A stretch of DNA of 64,000 nt from an uncultured SAR86 cluster bacterium. GTDB lineage: Bacteria > Pseudomonadota > Gammaproteobacteria > Magnimaribacterales > D2472. Below the pieces are notes generated by a model that saw nothing but the letters and a program-made list of their open reading frames with translations, did not search any database and was not told the origin of the DNA. Made by a program: the position numbers and the translations under genes. Location: positions 1 to 64,000 of the forward strand of contig CACOPA010000004.1 in NCBI GenBank assembly GCA_902628925.1. Reading direction: 5' to 3'. Numbering within the stretch: position 1 is the first letter of the stretch; each line of letters starts with the position of its first letter. Positions 38,415-46,910 of this stretch are shown one piece after another.

Positions 38415-38868
38415 CGATTATCTCAAAGTATTTAATGTCTCTGATGGTTTGAGTTTTTTCTTGATTCCAAACCACTTTTACTCTCTTGCCAATTTCAAGT
38501 TCATCTTCTTTGCAATTAGCTATCATATGTAGCATTGCTGAATTAGTCCCATTCATACAAATCAAAGCAAATGCAAATGATTCTTGGATGAGATGATGAG
38601 CTCTAGGTTTTTCTATCCATGTATATGACTGAACTACACCCTCATTTTTGACTTCAACAAATTCACTCAAATGCTCAGAATCTTTTGGATCGAATTCAGC
38701 TGCAGGCACAAAAACTTCACCTTTAGAGTTTTTAGTACCAACCAAAACCTCATTAGACAATTCATCAAAAAATTTTCCAATTACAGGTCCTGGAGAGCGT
38801 TCATAAGGATATTCAAGCTTAAATGAAGCTCGCAATAATTCTTTATCTGATGATTTAGTCATTCTCAA
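38407..38868 (-). CDS. DUF35-like OB-fold protein lacking the zinc ribbon
   Basis: A 153-residue protein with the same OB-fold plan as its neighbour (VVQSYTWIEKPRAHH, FALICMNGTNSAMLHMI, GKRVKVVWNQE). The region where the zinc ribbon should be (NSKGEVFVPAAEFDPKD) has no cysteines, so it is a degenerate DUF35. It overlaps the zinc-ribbon paralogue by 8 bp and the upstream ligase by 14 bp. Together they suggest a heterodimeric partner pair for the two thiolase-like subunits. Confidence 0.75.
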   Translation of the reverse strand: MRMTKSSDKELLRASFKLEYPYERSPGPVIGKFFDELSNEVLVGTKNSKGEVFVPAAEFDPKDSEHLSEFVEVKNEGVVQSYTWIEKPRAHHLIQESFAFALICMNGTNSAMLHMIANCKEDELEIGKRVKVVWNQEKTQTIRDIKYFEIIDD

Positions 38869-40510
38869 TAATCATGTTATTAGCATTCTTATCTATTAAA
38901 ACATGTTTCATAACTTTACCTGAAGCATTTCTTGGCAATGGTACATCAATAATTTCCCATATTGATGGGACTTTAAATTTTGCAAGATTATCTTCAAGAT
39001 ACTTCTCAAGCTCTGGGGTATCAATATCTGCATTGATTCTGATGAACGCTTTAACTTGTTGACCTAAATCCTCATCAGGGATACCAATAACGGCAGATTC
39101 AATAACCTTTGGATGGGCATCGAGCAAGAGTTCGATTTCTTGTGGGTAAACATTTTCAGCTCCCCTTAAAATAAGATCAGTTCTCCTTGAAGAAATAAAG
39201 AAAAGACCTTTATTTCTATAGGCAAAATCACCTGTTTTCAGTGTTCTGTCTTCAGTTAATGATTCAGCTGTAGCAGTTGGATTTTCGTAATATCCAAGCA
39301 TAACTGATGGACTTTTCACATAAATTTCGCCCTCAACATTATCATCAAGGATTAATTCTCCATTATCATCCCTGAGCTCAACGTGAATGGTTGGCATTGG
39401 TTGGCCTGGTGAGGTTGGATTTGAATCTAATGTATCACCCCAGTTAATAATAGTTATTGCGCCTGATTCAGTGAGTCCATATCCGTATCCAAAATTATGC
39501 TTTACATTTGGAAAAACTATTTTTGATTTATTAATTAATTCTTCAGGAATGGGCGCTCCACCACCCCCAACTACCAATAAACTTTCAAGTTTAGATTTTT
39601 CTTTTTCAGCAACATTTAATACTCGTCTCAAAGCGGTCGGCACAGCTCCGCCCCAAGAGGTAATCTTTGAATTTTTAATGATTTCTACAATTCTGTCAGC
39701 ATCAAATTTGCCGTCATATAGATAAGACGATGTTCCAGCAAAAAGAGCTGTTACGGCTCCAGCTGATAGTCCAGAGACATGAAATAAAGGTGAGGTAATT
39801 AAACTTTTAGGTTTGTTGGCTGACCAATCTGTTCCAAGTTTTGAGCTCCTTGCTGCAACAGACGCTCCCTGCAAAAGTTGCAACATGGTGTTTGAAATCA
39901 TTGAACGATGAGATGTCATGACGCCTTTGGGCGTACCTGTGGTGCCGCTGGTATACAGAAGACAAGCACAATCATCTTCATTAGCATCATGAAAATTATG
40001 ATCAATATTTGAATAATCACTAAGAGCTAGCTCCTCAAATATAATTTGTGGATGATCATGAGATGAAAGTCTTGAGATTCTTTTTTCATCACCAACCAAT
40101 AATTTAGGAGACGCAGCATCTAGTGCCTTGATAGCTTCTTTCCCGTTCCACCAACCATTTAAACCGCAGGCTATGGCACCAATTGAGACAGTTGCCCAAA
40201 AAAAGATAATCCATTCTGGAGAATTAGCAGCATAGATAGCAACTCTGTCACCAGGACCAACGTTATATTTTGATCTCAATAAGTGAATGGTCTTTCCTAC
40301 CAGATCATAATGCTCAGCAAAAGAAATCTTTTTACTTTGATACTCTAAGTAAACAGACTCAGCATGATGTTGTGATTGTGAAATGAATGCAGCTAGATTT
40401 CTTGGTCGATTAATAAAAACTGGAAGGGATTCACCTAATACATCTTCATTACCAATTTTAAAGAAGTCATTCTCGGTAATTAGGTTGTTGATTTCTTGAT
40501 CTGTATGCAT
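38855..40510 (-). CDS. AMP-forming acyl-CoA ligase
   Basis: A 551-residue adenylate-forming enzyme. The P-loop YTSGTTGTPKGVM, the GYGLTESG motif, the TGDFAYRNKG hinge and the late catalytic Lys (NASGKVMKH) are all visible. It activates a carboxylic acid to an acyl-CoA and probably feeds the thiolase-like/crotonase genes it precedes. First gene of an operon running to 32550. A TATAAT box lies 11 nt before the ATG, so the mRNA leader would be only a few bases. Confidence 0.9.
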   Translation of the reverse strand: MHTDQEINNLITENDFFKIGNEDVLGESLPVFINRPRNLAAFISQSQHHAESVYLEYQSKKISFAEHYDLVGKTIHLLRSKYNVGPGDRVAIYAANSPEWIIFFWATVSIGAIACGLNGWWNGKEAIKALDAASPKLLVGDEKRISRLSSHDHPQIIFEELALSDYSNIDHNFHDANEDDCACLLYTSGTTGTPKGVMTSHRSMISNTMLQLLQGASVAARSSKLGTDWSANKPKSLITSPLFHVSGLSAGAVTALFAGTSSYLYDGKFDADRIVEIIKNSKITSWGGAVPTALRRVLNVAEKEKSKLESLLVVGGGGAPIPEELINKSKIVFPNVKHNFGYGYGLTESGAITIINWGDTLDSNPTSPGQPMPTIHVELRDDNGELILDDNVEGEIYVKSPSVMLGYYENPTATAESLTEDRTLKTGDFAYRNKGLFFISSRRTDLILRGAENVYPQEIELLLDAHPKVIESAVIGIPDEDLGQQVKAFIRINADIDTPELEKYLEDNLAKFKVPSIWEIIDVPLPRNASGKVMKHVLIDKNANNMIIEND

Positions 40511-40521
40511 ATGGAAATGTT

Positions 40522-40527
40522 ATTATA
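40522..40527 (-). promoter_or_regulatory. Candidate -10 box (TATAAT) of the long acyl-CoA operon
   Basis: On the minus strand a perfect TATAAT ends 11 nt before the ligase ATG at 40510. The gap to the divergent SDR is only 40 bp. No Shine-Dalgarno precedes the ligase, so translation probably starts near the 5' end. Confidence 0.45.
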
Positions 40528-40550
40528 GTCAATGTTTAAGGGGAGTCATT

Positions 40551-41306
40551 ATGAAAGATCATTTAGTTGCATTGGTCACGGGTGGAGCATCCGGTATTGG
40601 TCTAGCAACAGTTGAAAGATTTATATCTGAGGGTTACAAAGTTGCTGTATTTGATGCAAATAAATCAGCAAAAGAAGTCATAAAAAATAACCTTAAATCA
40701 GAGGACAATGATGTTTTCATATATGAGGTAGATGTTACTAGTTATGATTCAATACTTGATGGATTTAAAGGATTAGCAAAAGACAATCTTACTCCTTCAG
40801 TTTTGCTAAATTCGGCAGGCATAAGCCCCCCTCTCAATCCACTGCATAAGTATGAAATTGATGATTGGAATAAATGTGTAAGCATTAATCTTAATGGTAC
40901 TTTTATGGTGACAAGAGAATTCATTAATTCATATATTGAAAATAAACTTTCTAAGGGCTCAATAATAAATATTTCATCGATTATGGGATCAAGAGCTAGC
41001 GCTGCTCAAGCCGTTTACAGTGCCACCAAACATGGTGTGGTTGGATTAGCTAAATCAGTTGCACAAGACTATGCTCATTTAAATCTAAGGGCTAATGCTA
41101 TTGGTCCAGGTGTTATAGAAACGCCCATGACAAATGATGTACTGGTCGATGAAAATGTAAAGAATCATTTGCTTACGCGCATACCTTTAAAACGTGTTGC
41201 TCAGGCCTCAGAGGTTGCAAGCTTGGTATATTTTTTAGCTACAGATGAGTCCTCATACATAACAGGAACCTATATCCCTATCGATGGTGGATACCTCAGT
41301 TCTTAA
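40551..41306 (+). CDS. Short-chain dehydrogenase/reductase
   Basis: A 251-residue SDR with TGGASGIG at residues 10-17, Asp in VAVFDANK (NAD preference), NSAG instead of NNAG, NISSIMG and YSATK. The end SSYITGTYIPIDGGYLSS is FabG-like. An AGGGGAG Shine-Dalgarno lies 6 nt before the ATG. It is divergent from the acyl-CoA ligase operon and overlaps the next SDR by 23 bp, so the pair is probably co-translated. A hydroxyacyl or steroid alcohol substrate is possible. Confidence 0.85.
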   Translation: MKDHLVALVTGGASGIGLATVERFISEGYKVAVFDANKSAKEVIKNNLKSEDNDVFIYEVDVTSYDSILDGFKGLAKDNLTPSVLLNSAGISPPLNPLHKYEIDDWNKCVSINLNGTFMVTREFINSYIENKLSKGSIINISSIMGSRASAAQAVYSATKHGVVGLAKSVAQDYAHLNLRANAIGPGVIETPMTNDVLVDENVKNHLLTRIPLKRVAQASEVASLVYFLATDESSYITGTYIPIDGGYLSS

Positions 41307-42102
41307 TTCCGTATCACTAATTACTGGTGCTGCTAGTGGGATTGGTAGGCATCTTGCGATTCATGCATCCAATCTTGGTCACGATGTAGTTTTGATCGAT
41401 CTTGATGCAAATGGATTAGATGAAACAAAAAAATTATGTTCAAAAGCAGAAACATTTTGTATTGATGTTGGTAATTACGAGCAAATAGTAGAAGTTAAAG
41501 AAGCTCTAGATAAGAAAAACATTAACGTTAATTATCTATTTAATAATGCAGGTATTTTTATTGAAGGAAGATCCTGGAAAACTAGCCATGAAATGTGGAA
41601 TAAAATTATATCTACTAATCTATTAGGCATAACGAATGTACTCAATGTTTTTCTAGATCAAATGCTTAATACTGACATCAAAGGTCACATTGTTAATACT
41701 GCATCAATGGCTGGAGTAATTGTTGGTGGTTTTTTGGCTCCATATACTGCAACAAAACACGCGGTAGTCGGTCTTTCAAGAAGTCTCTATGAAGAACTCA
41801 AAGAAACAAATTCAAACATCGGTGTTTCTGTTTTATGTCCTGGGGTTGTCCAAAGTCAAATAATTGAAAATGAAAGGCCTTTACTAGAAATAAATCAAGA
41901 TGATTTGGATGGAGACGAAAATGCTAAACTTATGAAAACCATGCTATCTGAAGGTGTTAGGAACGGTCTTGAGCCTAGCATGGTTGCAGAGCATGTTTTC
42001 GAAGCAATTGATAAAGAAGAATTTTGGATTTTTACACATCAAGAATTTGCTGATACTTACAAGGAGTATTCTCAGGAAATTTTAGATTCAATGAACTCTT
42101 AA
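41284..42102 (+). CDS. Short-chain dehydrogenase/reductase
   Basis: A 272-residue SDR with TGAASGIG (residues 14-21), VLIDLDAN (NAD), NNAG, TASMAG and YTATK. Its C-terminal extension (residues 200-272, SEGVRNGLEPSMVAEHVFEAIDKEEFWIFTHQEF) is typical of a group near 20-beta/hydroxysteroid and 'oxidoreductase' SDRs. The ATG at 41284 lies inside the preceding gene. Its stop abuts the stop of the phytase gene in a TTAATTAA palindrome, with no space between the convergent genes. Confidence 0.82.
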   Translation: MVDTSVLNSVSLITGAASGIGRHLAIHASNLGHDVVLIDLDANGLDETKKLCSKAETFCIDVGNYEQIVEVKEALDKKNINVNYLFNNAGIFIEGRSWKTSHEMWNKIISTNLLGITNVLNVFLDQMLNTDIKGHIVNTASMAGVIVGGFLAPYTATKHAVVGLSRSLYEELKETNSNIGVSVLCPGVVQSQIIENERPLLEINQDDLDGDENAKLMKTMLSEGVRNGLEPSMVAEHVFEAIDKEEFWIFTHQEFADTYKEYSQEILDSMNS

Positions 42103-43200
42103 TTAAGGTTCAATCTGATCAAGAACATCTTTAAACGAAATATATTTAAAGTTTTGATTAAAGAGCTTTCCTTTTTGATTAGTATTGAATCCGTCCTGAG
42201 CAACCATCATTCCTTTAGGATATCCTGGTAATGGAGTTGAGGTCACATCAATACCATCGGTATCTCTAACTTCATCAATACCTTGTGCACCTAGAATCAT
42301 AAATGTACCAACATATTGGTAAGGGGTTTTTCTGTTGTAGAGATTAAAAGTTGAATTGCCTTGGGAAGATACAACAAGGTAACCTTCTTTATCAGATGTC
42401 TTGTAGATCGAAATCCCTTCAGGATCACCTTCTATCTCACCTGCTCGAGAATCAACATCCTGAAGATATTTAAAACCATCCACTGAGAAAGCTTTTAAAA
42501 TGCCTTTGTCTCCTTCTCTAGAAATAAAAATAGTTTTATTTTCATCATCATAAACACAGCCTTCAGCTTCATTTCCCTCAACTGGTTTACCTTTCTCAAA
42601 CTGAGTGATGTCAATTACATGAGTTTTAATTCGTTCATTAAGATCCCACTGCTGGACTTGTTTACCCTCTTCTTCAGTTATAACTGCTCTTAGAGCATTA
42701 TTGATAAGGCCCATGCAAACACCGTAAACGCTCATATCCGTTACTAAGTGATGATGTGTCATTGATTCAGAAAATGAATTAGATGGTGTTGATTTAAAGT
42801 ACTTATAAAGGTCTTGTTCATCGAAAATCCAATAATCTAAGGTGCTCATGGTTCTGTTAGATGTAACGATATGTAACTTACCTTTAACGGAACGCAAATC
42901 AATATTATTGATCTTTCCAAGATTAGAGTAACTGAGTTGATTGCCCTTCAAATCGTATACATAGATACCTGATTTCTTATCGGTTCCAAAGATAAGAGAT
43001 TTTTTTGGATCGGCATTATTGATCCATATAGCTGGATCGTCAGCTGCATCTTCAGGTGAAATTACTGGCTCAGTCTCTACTGTTGGGAAAATAATAGTCG
43101 GCACATCTGCATGTAATGAAGAGATAAAAAAAATAGCCAGTAAAAAACTGGCTATTTTTAGATTGTACTTATTAGTTATTGTAGGTGAATCCAATTGCAT
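42103..43200 (-). CDS. Beta-propeller phytase (3-phytase)
   Basis: A 365-residue exported enzyme that removes phosphate from phytate and related esters. A signal peptide (hydrophobic core at about residues 17-27, ending LHA) precedes the propeller. Calcium- and substrate-site segments of BPP enzymes are visible: ADDPAIWIN, GTDKKSGIYVYDL, EGCVYDDENKTIFISRE and EGDPEGISIY. Several ATGs exist further upstream (from 43239); the one at 43200 best fits the signal peptide. It overlaps the TonB receptor by 29 bp, and its signal-peptide codons contain the receptor's terminator hairpin. Confidence 0.88.
   Translation of the reverse strand: MQLDSPTITNKYNLKIASFLLAIFFISSLHADVPTIIFPTVETEPVISPEDAADDPAIWINNADPKKSLIFGTDKKSGIYVYDLKGNQLSYSNLGKINNIDLRSVKGKLHIVTSNRTMSTLDYWIFDEQDLYKYFKSTPSNSFSESMTHHHLVTDMSVYGVCMGLINNALRAVITEEEGKQVQQWDLNERIKTHVIDITQFEKGKPVEGNEAEGCVYDDENKTIFISREGDKGILKAFSVDGFKYLQDVDSRAGEIEGDPEGISIYKTSDKEGYLVVSSQGNSTFNLYNRKTPYQYVGTFMILGAQGIDEVRDTDGIDVTSTPLPGYPKGMMVAQDGFNTNQKGKLFNQNFKYISFKDVLDQIEP
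43126..43159 (-). terminator. Intrinsic terminator inside the phytase signal-peptide codons
   Basis: A perfect 13-bp stem, AAAAATAGCCAGT / ACTGGCTATTTTT, with a 5-nt loop is followed on the minus strand by a T run. It begins 12 bp after the TonB receptor stop (43172) and lies wholly inside the phytase frame, covering the hydrophobic signal-peptide residues. It would end receptor transcripts or attenuate read-through into the phytase. Confidence 0.8.
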
Positions 43201-45703
43201 AAGAAGTTCCGTATTCATCATATTGTGAGAGGCGATCATTATATCCCCAATAATAATATTCAGGGCGATCCTCTATATTAGTAATTTCAAACTTTAACCT
43301 GAAATTATCATTAATTTCATAACTAGCCTTGAGGTCCCATTGCTCATGTGGCGCAACAAATCTTGAGTTTTGAAGAGAAACTTTATCAATATCACTTTCC
43401 TCATCAGCCAACCAGTCAAGATACTCGCCTCTTGAATTCATCGCTAATCGAATATCAAATTTTCCTTTGTCATAACCAATGGAGAAATTTTCTTGCTTAT
43501 CAGAGAGTTTTCTAAAAGGTGTTGTAAAAGATTGATTATCTTCGAATTTAAAAGTGCTATCTCCATCAGTCCAGGTTAAGTTTAATGCAATGAACATCCC
43601 ATCGAATGGAGCAGGCAGAAATTCAAAGTCTTGTTGAAAATTAAACTCATACCCGGTGATATCTGAATCTTCTGCATTAATCCATGTCTCTACACCATCA
43701 TTAAAAGATACCCCATTAATGGTTGCTGTTTTTTGAATTGTCTTATAAATAGCATTATCTATTTTTTTCAAGAAAGCCCCTACTGAGAGATAAGACAAAT
43801 TGTTGCCATAATATTCAATTGAGATATCAAAATTATCTGACTCATAAGGATCTAAATCAGGGTTACCGTACTTACCCTTGATATCTTCACCAGTAATTTC
43901 TAGCTCAAGTACAGGTGCAGTTGAATTAAATGAAGGCCTTGAAAGTGATCGAGAATATGCTGTTCTTAAAAGCGTGTTCTCATTGATGAAATGCTTATAG
44001 TTAATACTTGGAGCAACAAAGGTATGATCGCTTGAAGCTTTAGTTGGATTACCGTCTTGATCAAATGCAGATGAACTCATATCCATTTTTTCTACACGGA
44101 CACCATAAGTTAGAACGCCATTCTCTAGATCACTGGTAAGCATTCCATAAACGGCAAAAATATCCTCAGTAGTTTTGTAATCCTCGAGATAAGTTTCCTG
44201 ACCATCGAGAGTAAGAGAGTCAGTTTGGTTTTGTAAAGCATAGACTAAAGCTGGGTTAGCTTGTTGACTAAAAACTTGTCCTGGGAAAGGCCAAGATAGT
44301 TGTGATGGATTAAAGTCTGCCATAGTTCTGTCATCTTCATAGAATGATTTATTTTTATCTACATCAACTTCTCGAGAGCGAAATTTAAGTCCAAATTTAG
44401 CCACCGCTGGATTGCCACCAACCTCAATATCTTTTGAAAAATCTAACTTCAAGGCGGTTTCACTATCTTCGATAACGGAATCCTCCAACTCAAGCTCTTT
44501 AAATTTCAAATTAGTAGGATCATATATTTCAGGATAATAAGAATTAAGCACAAGCCTTCTCGGATTAGAGAAATTAATTTCACCCACTGCTCCACTGACT
44601 AAGGGCGATTTTAAATTTACACAACTATCTTTTTTAGCACGTACTTCACATCTAAAAGTTAAATCAGCATTATCGGTGTCATCTTGTTCAGCAAATGAGT
44701 AACTCAATTGAAATTCAGAATTCCAATCATTAATGATTGTTTCACTACCAATATTGAATGCCGAGATAGTTCTTGTTTCCTCTCTAACCCTTGTTTCTGC
44801 ATCATGACGAATTCGATCAGTAAACATTGTTGACTGAGTTGTTGTTCCAATTGAGCCTAGCTTGCCATACTCATCTTTGTATCTAAGTTCATCATCAATA
44901 TATTCATTATGAAAAGCACTAATGTAAATGCTTGTAACATCGCTTGTAAGAAAATTAGCGTCATAAGTAAAACCTATTCTCTCTCTTGTTAAATCGTAAT
45001 AGCGCATCTCCCAATCATCATTAAGTTCTTTTAAACCTTCTGAATTAGTTTCCCATCCAAACCCTGTTTCATTGTTATAACTAACGATCTGCTTACTTGA
45101 ATAAGTAAAGCCCAGAACATGGCCAAAAGTATCCGATAATTTATCTCCATAAGTAATGGCAAACCTTGGGTTATCGTTTGATTTAGCTTGCTCATTGTAT
45201 TGAGTATCAATTTTGATTTTTATTAATTCACCCGTTAAATCCGTTGGTCTTTTAGTTTTAAAATCTATTCTTCCGCCTATAGAATCAGCATCTTGATCAG
45301 GGGTAAGACTTTTTGAAACTTCAATTGAATCAAGTAATTCTGTTGGTAGCCCATCCAGTAATACACTTCTATTGCCTTCAGGAGCAGGCATAAGCGCACC
45401 ATTAATTGCAATCGAGTTAAGATCAGAGCTCAGCCCCCTAATGGAAACATATCTACCTTCACCTTGATCATTTTCTATTGAGATACCAGATAATCTTCTG
45501 ATCGCTTCAGCAGCAGTTGTATCAGGGAAATCACCCAAGGCATCAGAATCAACAATTGAAACAATTTTGTCGCTTTCTCTTTGTTTATCAATAGCAGCAA
45601 TTAAACTAGCCTTAGTTCCCACCACAATAACCTCTTCAACAAGAGCATCCTCTTGTGAAATAAGTGATAAAGGGACTAAAAAAAGAATCAAGAATTTTTT
45701 CAT
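43172..45703 (-). CDS. TonB-dependent receptor (TIGR01782 type), phytase-linked
   Basis: An 843-residue outer-membrane receptor with a signal peptide (MKKFLILFLVPLSLIS). The TonB box region is followed by a plug with ALGDFPDTTAAEAIRRLSGISIENDQGEGRYVSIRGLSSDLNSIAING and DQDADSIGGRIDFKTK, the signature of the Caulobacter/Xanthomonas TonB group, then a 22-strand barrel with a C-terminal YAIGFTYNN. The adjacent phytase suggests inositol phosphates or another organophosphate as ligand; this pairing is inference. A terminator follows directly. Upstream lie three 11-bp-spaced TGTCA-like repeats. Confidence 0.9.
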   Translation of the reverse strand: MKKFLILFLVPLSLISQEDALVEEVIVVGTKASLIAAIDKQRESDKIVSIVDSDALGDFPDTTAAEAIRRLSGISIENDQGEGRYVSIRGLSSDLNSIAINGALMPAPEGNRSVLLDGLPTELLDSIEVSKSLTPDQDADSIGGRIDFKTKRPTDLTGELIKIKIDTQYNEQAKSNDNPRFAITYGDKLSDTFGHVLGFTYSSKQIVSYNNETGFGWETNSEGLKELNDDWEMRYYDLTRERIGFTYDANFLTSDVTSIYISAFHNEYIDDELRYKDEYGKLGSIGTTTQSTMFTDRIRHDAETRVREETRTISAFNIGSETIINDWNSEFQLSYSFAEQDDTDNADLTFRCEVRAKKDSCVNLKSPLVSGAVGEINFSNPRRLVLNSYYPEIYDPTNLKFKELELEDSVIEDSETALKLDFSKDIEVGGNPAVAKFGLKFRSREVDVDKNKSFYEDDRTMADFNPSQLSWPFPGQVFSQQANPALVYALQNQTDSLTLDGQETYLEDYKTTEDIFAVYGMLTSDLENGVLTYGVRVEKMDMSSSAFDQDGNPTKASSDHTFVAPSINYKHFINENTLLRTAYSRSLSRPSFNSTAPVLELEITGEDIKGKYGNPDLDPYESDNFDISIEYYGNNLSYLSVGAFLKKIDNAIYKTIQKTATINGVSFNDGVETWINAEDSDITGYEFNFQQDFEFLPAPFDGMFIALNLTWTDGDSTFKFEDNQSFTTPFRKLSDKQENFSIGYDKGKFDIRLAMNSRGEYLDWLADEESDIDKVSLQNSRFVAPHEQWDLKASYEINDNFRLKFEITNIEDRPEYYYWGYNDRLSQYDEYGTSYAIGFTYNN

Positions 45704-45743
45704 AAGATCTTCAAAAATATGATCAAATGTTAGATTTTTTATG

Positions 45744-45770
45744 TGTCAAAAAGATGGCATGCAGATGTCA
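45744..45770. promoter_or_regulatory. Candidate Pho box: three TGTCA-like repeats at 11-bp steps
   Basis: On the plus strand TGTCA (45744-45748), TGGCA (45755-45759) and TGTCA (45766-45770) repeat with an exact 11-bp period, the spacing of PhoB half-sites. A TAACAT -10-like box for the receptor lies 11 nt beyond on the minus strand (45732-45727). The repeat orientation is opposite to the receptor and the same as the TetR gene. PhoB itself is encoded 6 kb away. Confidence 0.5.
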
Positions 45771-45786
45771 TATATAAAAATAATTG

Positions 45787-45821
45787 TTACAAAATAAATA
45801 AACGAATTTGATATTTTGTAA
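45787..45821. repeat. Inverted repeat overlapping the TetR-gene -35
   Basis: TTACAAAATA (45787-45796) and its exact complement TATTTTGTAA (45812-45821) flank 15 bp. The right arm overlaps the -35 hexamer of the TetR-like gene, so it could be an autoregulatory operator. In AT-rich DNA a 10-bp chance match is not excluded. Confidence 0.4.
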
Positions 45822-45836
45822 ACATTTGTCGATAAT
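45808..45836 (+). promoter_or_regulatory. Sigma-70 leaderless promoter of the TetR-like gene
   Basis: TTGATA (45808-45813), an exact 17-bp spacer and GATAAT (45831-45836), each five of six to consensus, are followed after 6 nt by the GTG start at 45843. No Shine-Dalgarno is present. This is the best-formed of the window's leaderless-type promoters. Confidence 0.6.
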
Positions 45837-45842
45837 TAAATT

Positions 45843-46427
45843 GTGTCAGTAATATACAAACAACAAAGAAGCCTTAACAGGGTAAATAAAATCCTCGACA
45901 CTGCTCATAATGTATTGATGGATGGAGAAATTAATGATCTTTCAATTGCTAATCTCACAAAAGTTGCGGATCTCAAGAGGACATCTACATATAAATTTTT
46001 TCCTCATCCAGATGATATAAAAATTGCTCTTATTGAAAGATATATTAATGAGCTCAAAGAAAAACTAGAAAACTTTAATGTAAGCTCTTCGGAGCATCAT
46101 CAAACACTAAAAGAGCTCATTAACGAAATATATTTGTATTTTAAAGAAAATATATCAGCTCAAAAAATTATATTAGCAAATACCGTTAACCCCCCTGTTG
46201 ATAGCGCTAAACTTCAGGCCCTTTCAAATCTGTTAGTCAATAAAATAGAAGCTGCTAATAAACTTCCTAACATGTTCAATAAAGAGGGGGTTTTTTTGGT
46301 AATTACTCAAATTATTATTTCAGTGTTATCACTTAACCTAAAAGAGAACAACGAACTCAATGAAATTGGAACAAACGAAGCATTGAGAGCTTCTTACGCC
46401 TACCTTCTTAGCTGCACAACGAAATAG
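45843..46427 (+). CDS. TetR-like transcriptional regulator
   Basis: A 194-residue regulator with a GTG start. Residues 15-60 form a TetR-type helix-turn-helix (ILDTAHNVLMDGEINDLSIANLTKVADLKRTSTYKFFPHPDDI, with KFF-H where YYHF is usual). The rest is all-helical, as in ligand-binding TetR domains. It is divergent from the TonB receptor and likely controls it or its own promoter, which carries an inverted repeat at the -35. The effector is unknown. Some divergence in the recognition helix keeps confidence below certainty. Confidence 0.72.
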   Translation: MSVIYKQQRSLNRVNKILDTAHNVLMDGEINDLSIANLTKVADLKRTSTYKFFPHPDDIKIALIERYINELKEKLENFNVSSSEHHQTLKELINEIYLYFKENISAQKIILANTVNPPVDSAKLQALSNLLVNKIEAANKLPNMFNKEGVFLVITQIIISVLSLNLKENNELNEIGTNEALRASYAYLLSCTTK

Positions 46428-46910
46428 CTAAGGCTTACCAGAAAAAATTACTTTGATTAGGTGATCTTTAATTTCAGTTTGAAGAGTTGATTTAGCCTTG
46501 AATATTGTCTTCGAAATAACCCAATGGTTATTTTCATTAATGTATTCATCCTCATAAGTTCCATGAAGAGTATTCATGGTATGGTCTTTGGTGTTTATTA
46601 AGTTATACGTAATTTGCCAGACCCCTTTTGCATTCTGATTATCAATTAAATCAATTATTGGATTATGAGCGTGATGCGATTCAACCATATGATCATGACA
46701 AGCAACAGTTTCAAATAATTTTGCTAAATCCTCTCTGTTATTGAATAGACCGACTTCGCCATAGTCGATATGACATGAGCCCTCTTTAAAGGTTAACATC
46801 ATGGCTTGTACATCCTTTGCATCACATGCATTCAAATATGTATGTTTTAAGTTTTCAATGCTATTGATTGCTTCAAGGCTTGCAATTCTTTTTTCTAAAT
46901 CAGACACCAA
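46428..46910 (-). CDS. SnoaL-like/NTF2-fold protein
   Basis: A 160-residue protein of the SnoaL-like type: an opening helix (LEKRIASLEAINSIENLKHTYLNACDAKDVQAMM), then FKEGSCHIDYGEVGLFNNRE and a curved sheet (GVWQITYNLINTKDHTMNTLHGTYEDEY). The conserved DAKD...F block is shared with the SnoaL-like gene at 32550. Function unknown. It overlaps the upstream PiT transporter by 11 bp, so it is co-transcribed with phosphate uptake, which may be packing rather than function. Confidence 0.65.
   Translation of the reverse strand: MVSDLEKRIASLEAINSIENLKHTYLNACDAKDVQAMMLTFKEGSCHIDYGEVGLFNNREDLAKLFETVACHDHMVESHHAHNPIIDLIDNQNAKGVWQITYNLINTKDHTMNTLHGTYEDEYINENNHWVISKTIFKAKSTLQTEIKDHLIKVIFSGKP

Noticed and set aside
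41284-41306. Overlap of two SDR genes as a possible frameshifted single gene
   Set aside because: Each frame has its own complete Rossmann motif, catalytic Tyr-Lys and C-terminus, so they are two genes.
45742-45798. 18-codon frame (MCQKDGMQ...) between the receptor and the TetR gene
   Set aside because: Very short, covers the Pho-box-like repeats and lacks a start signal; better explained as regulatory DNA.
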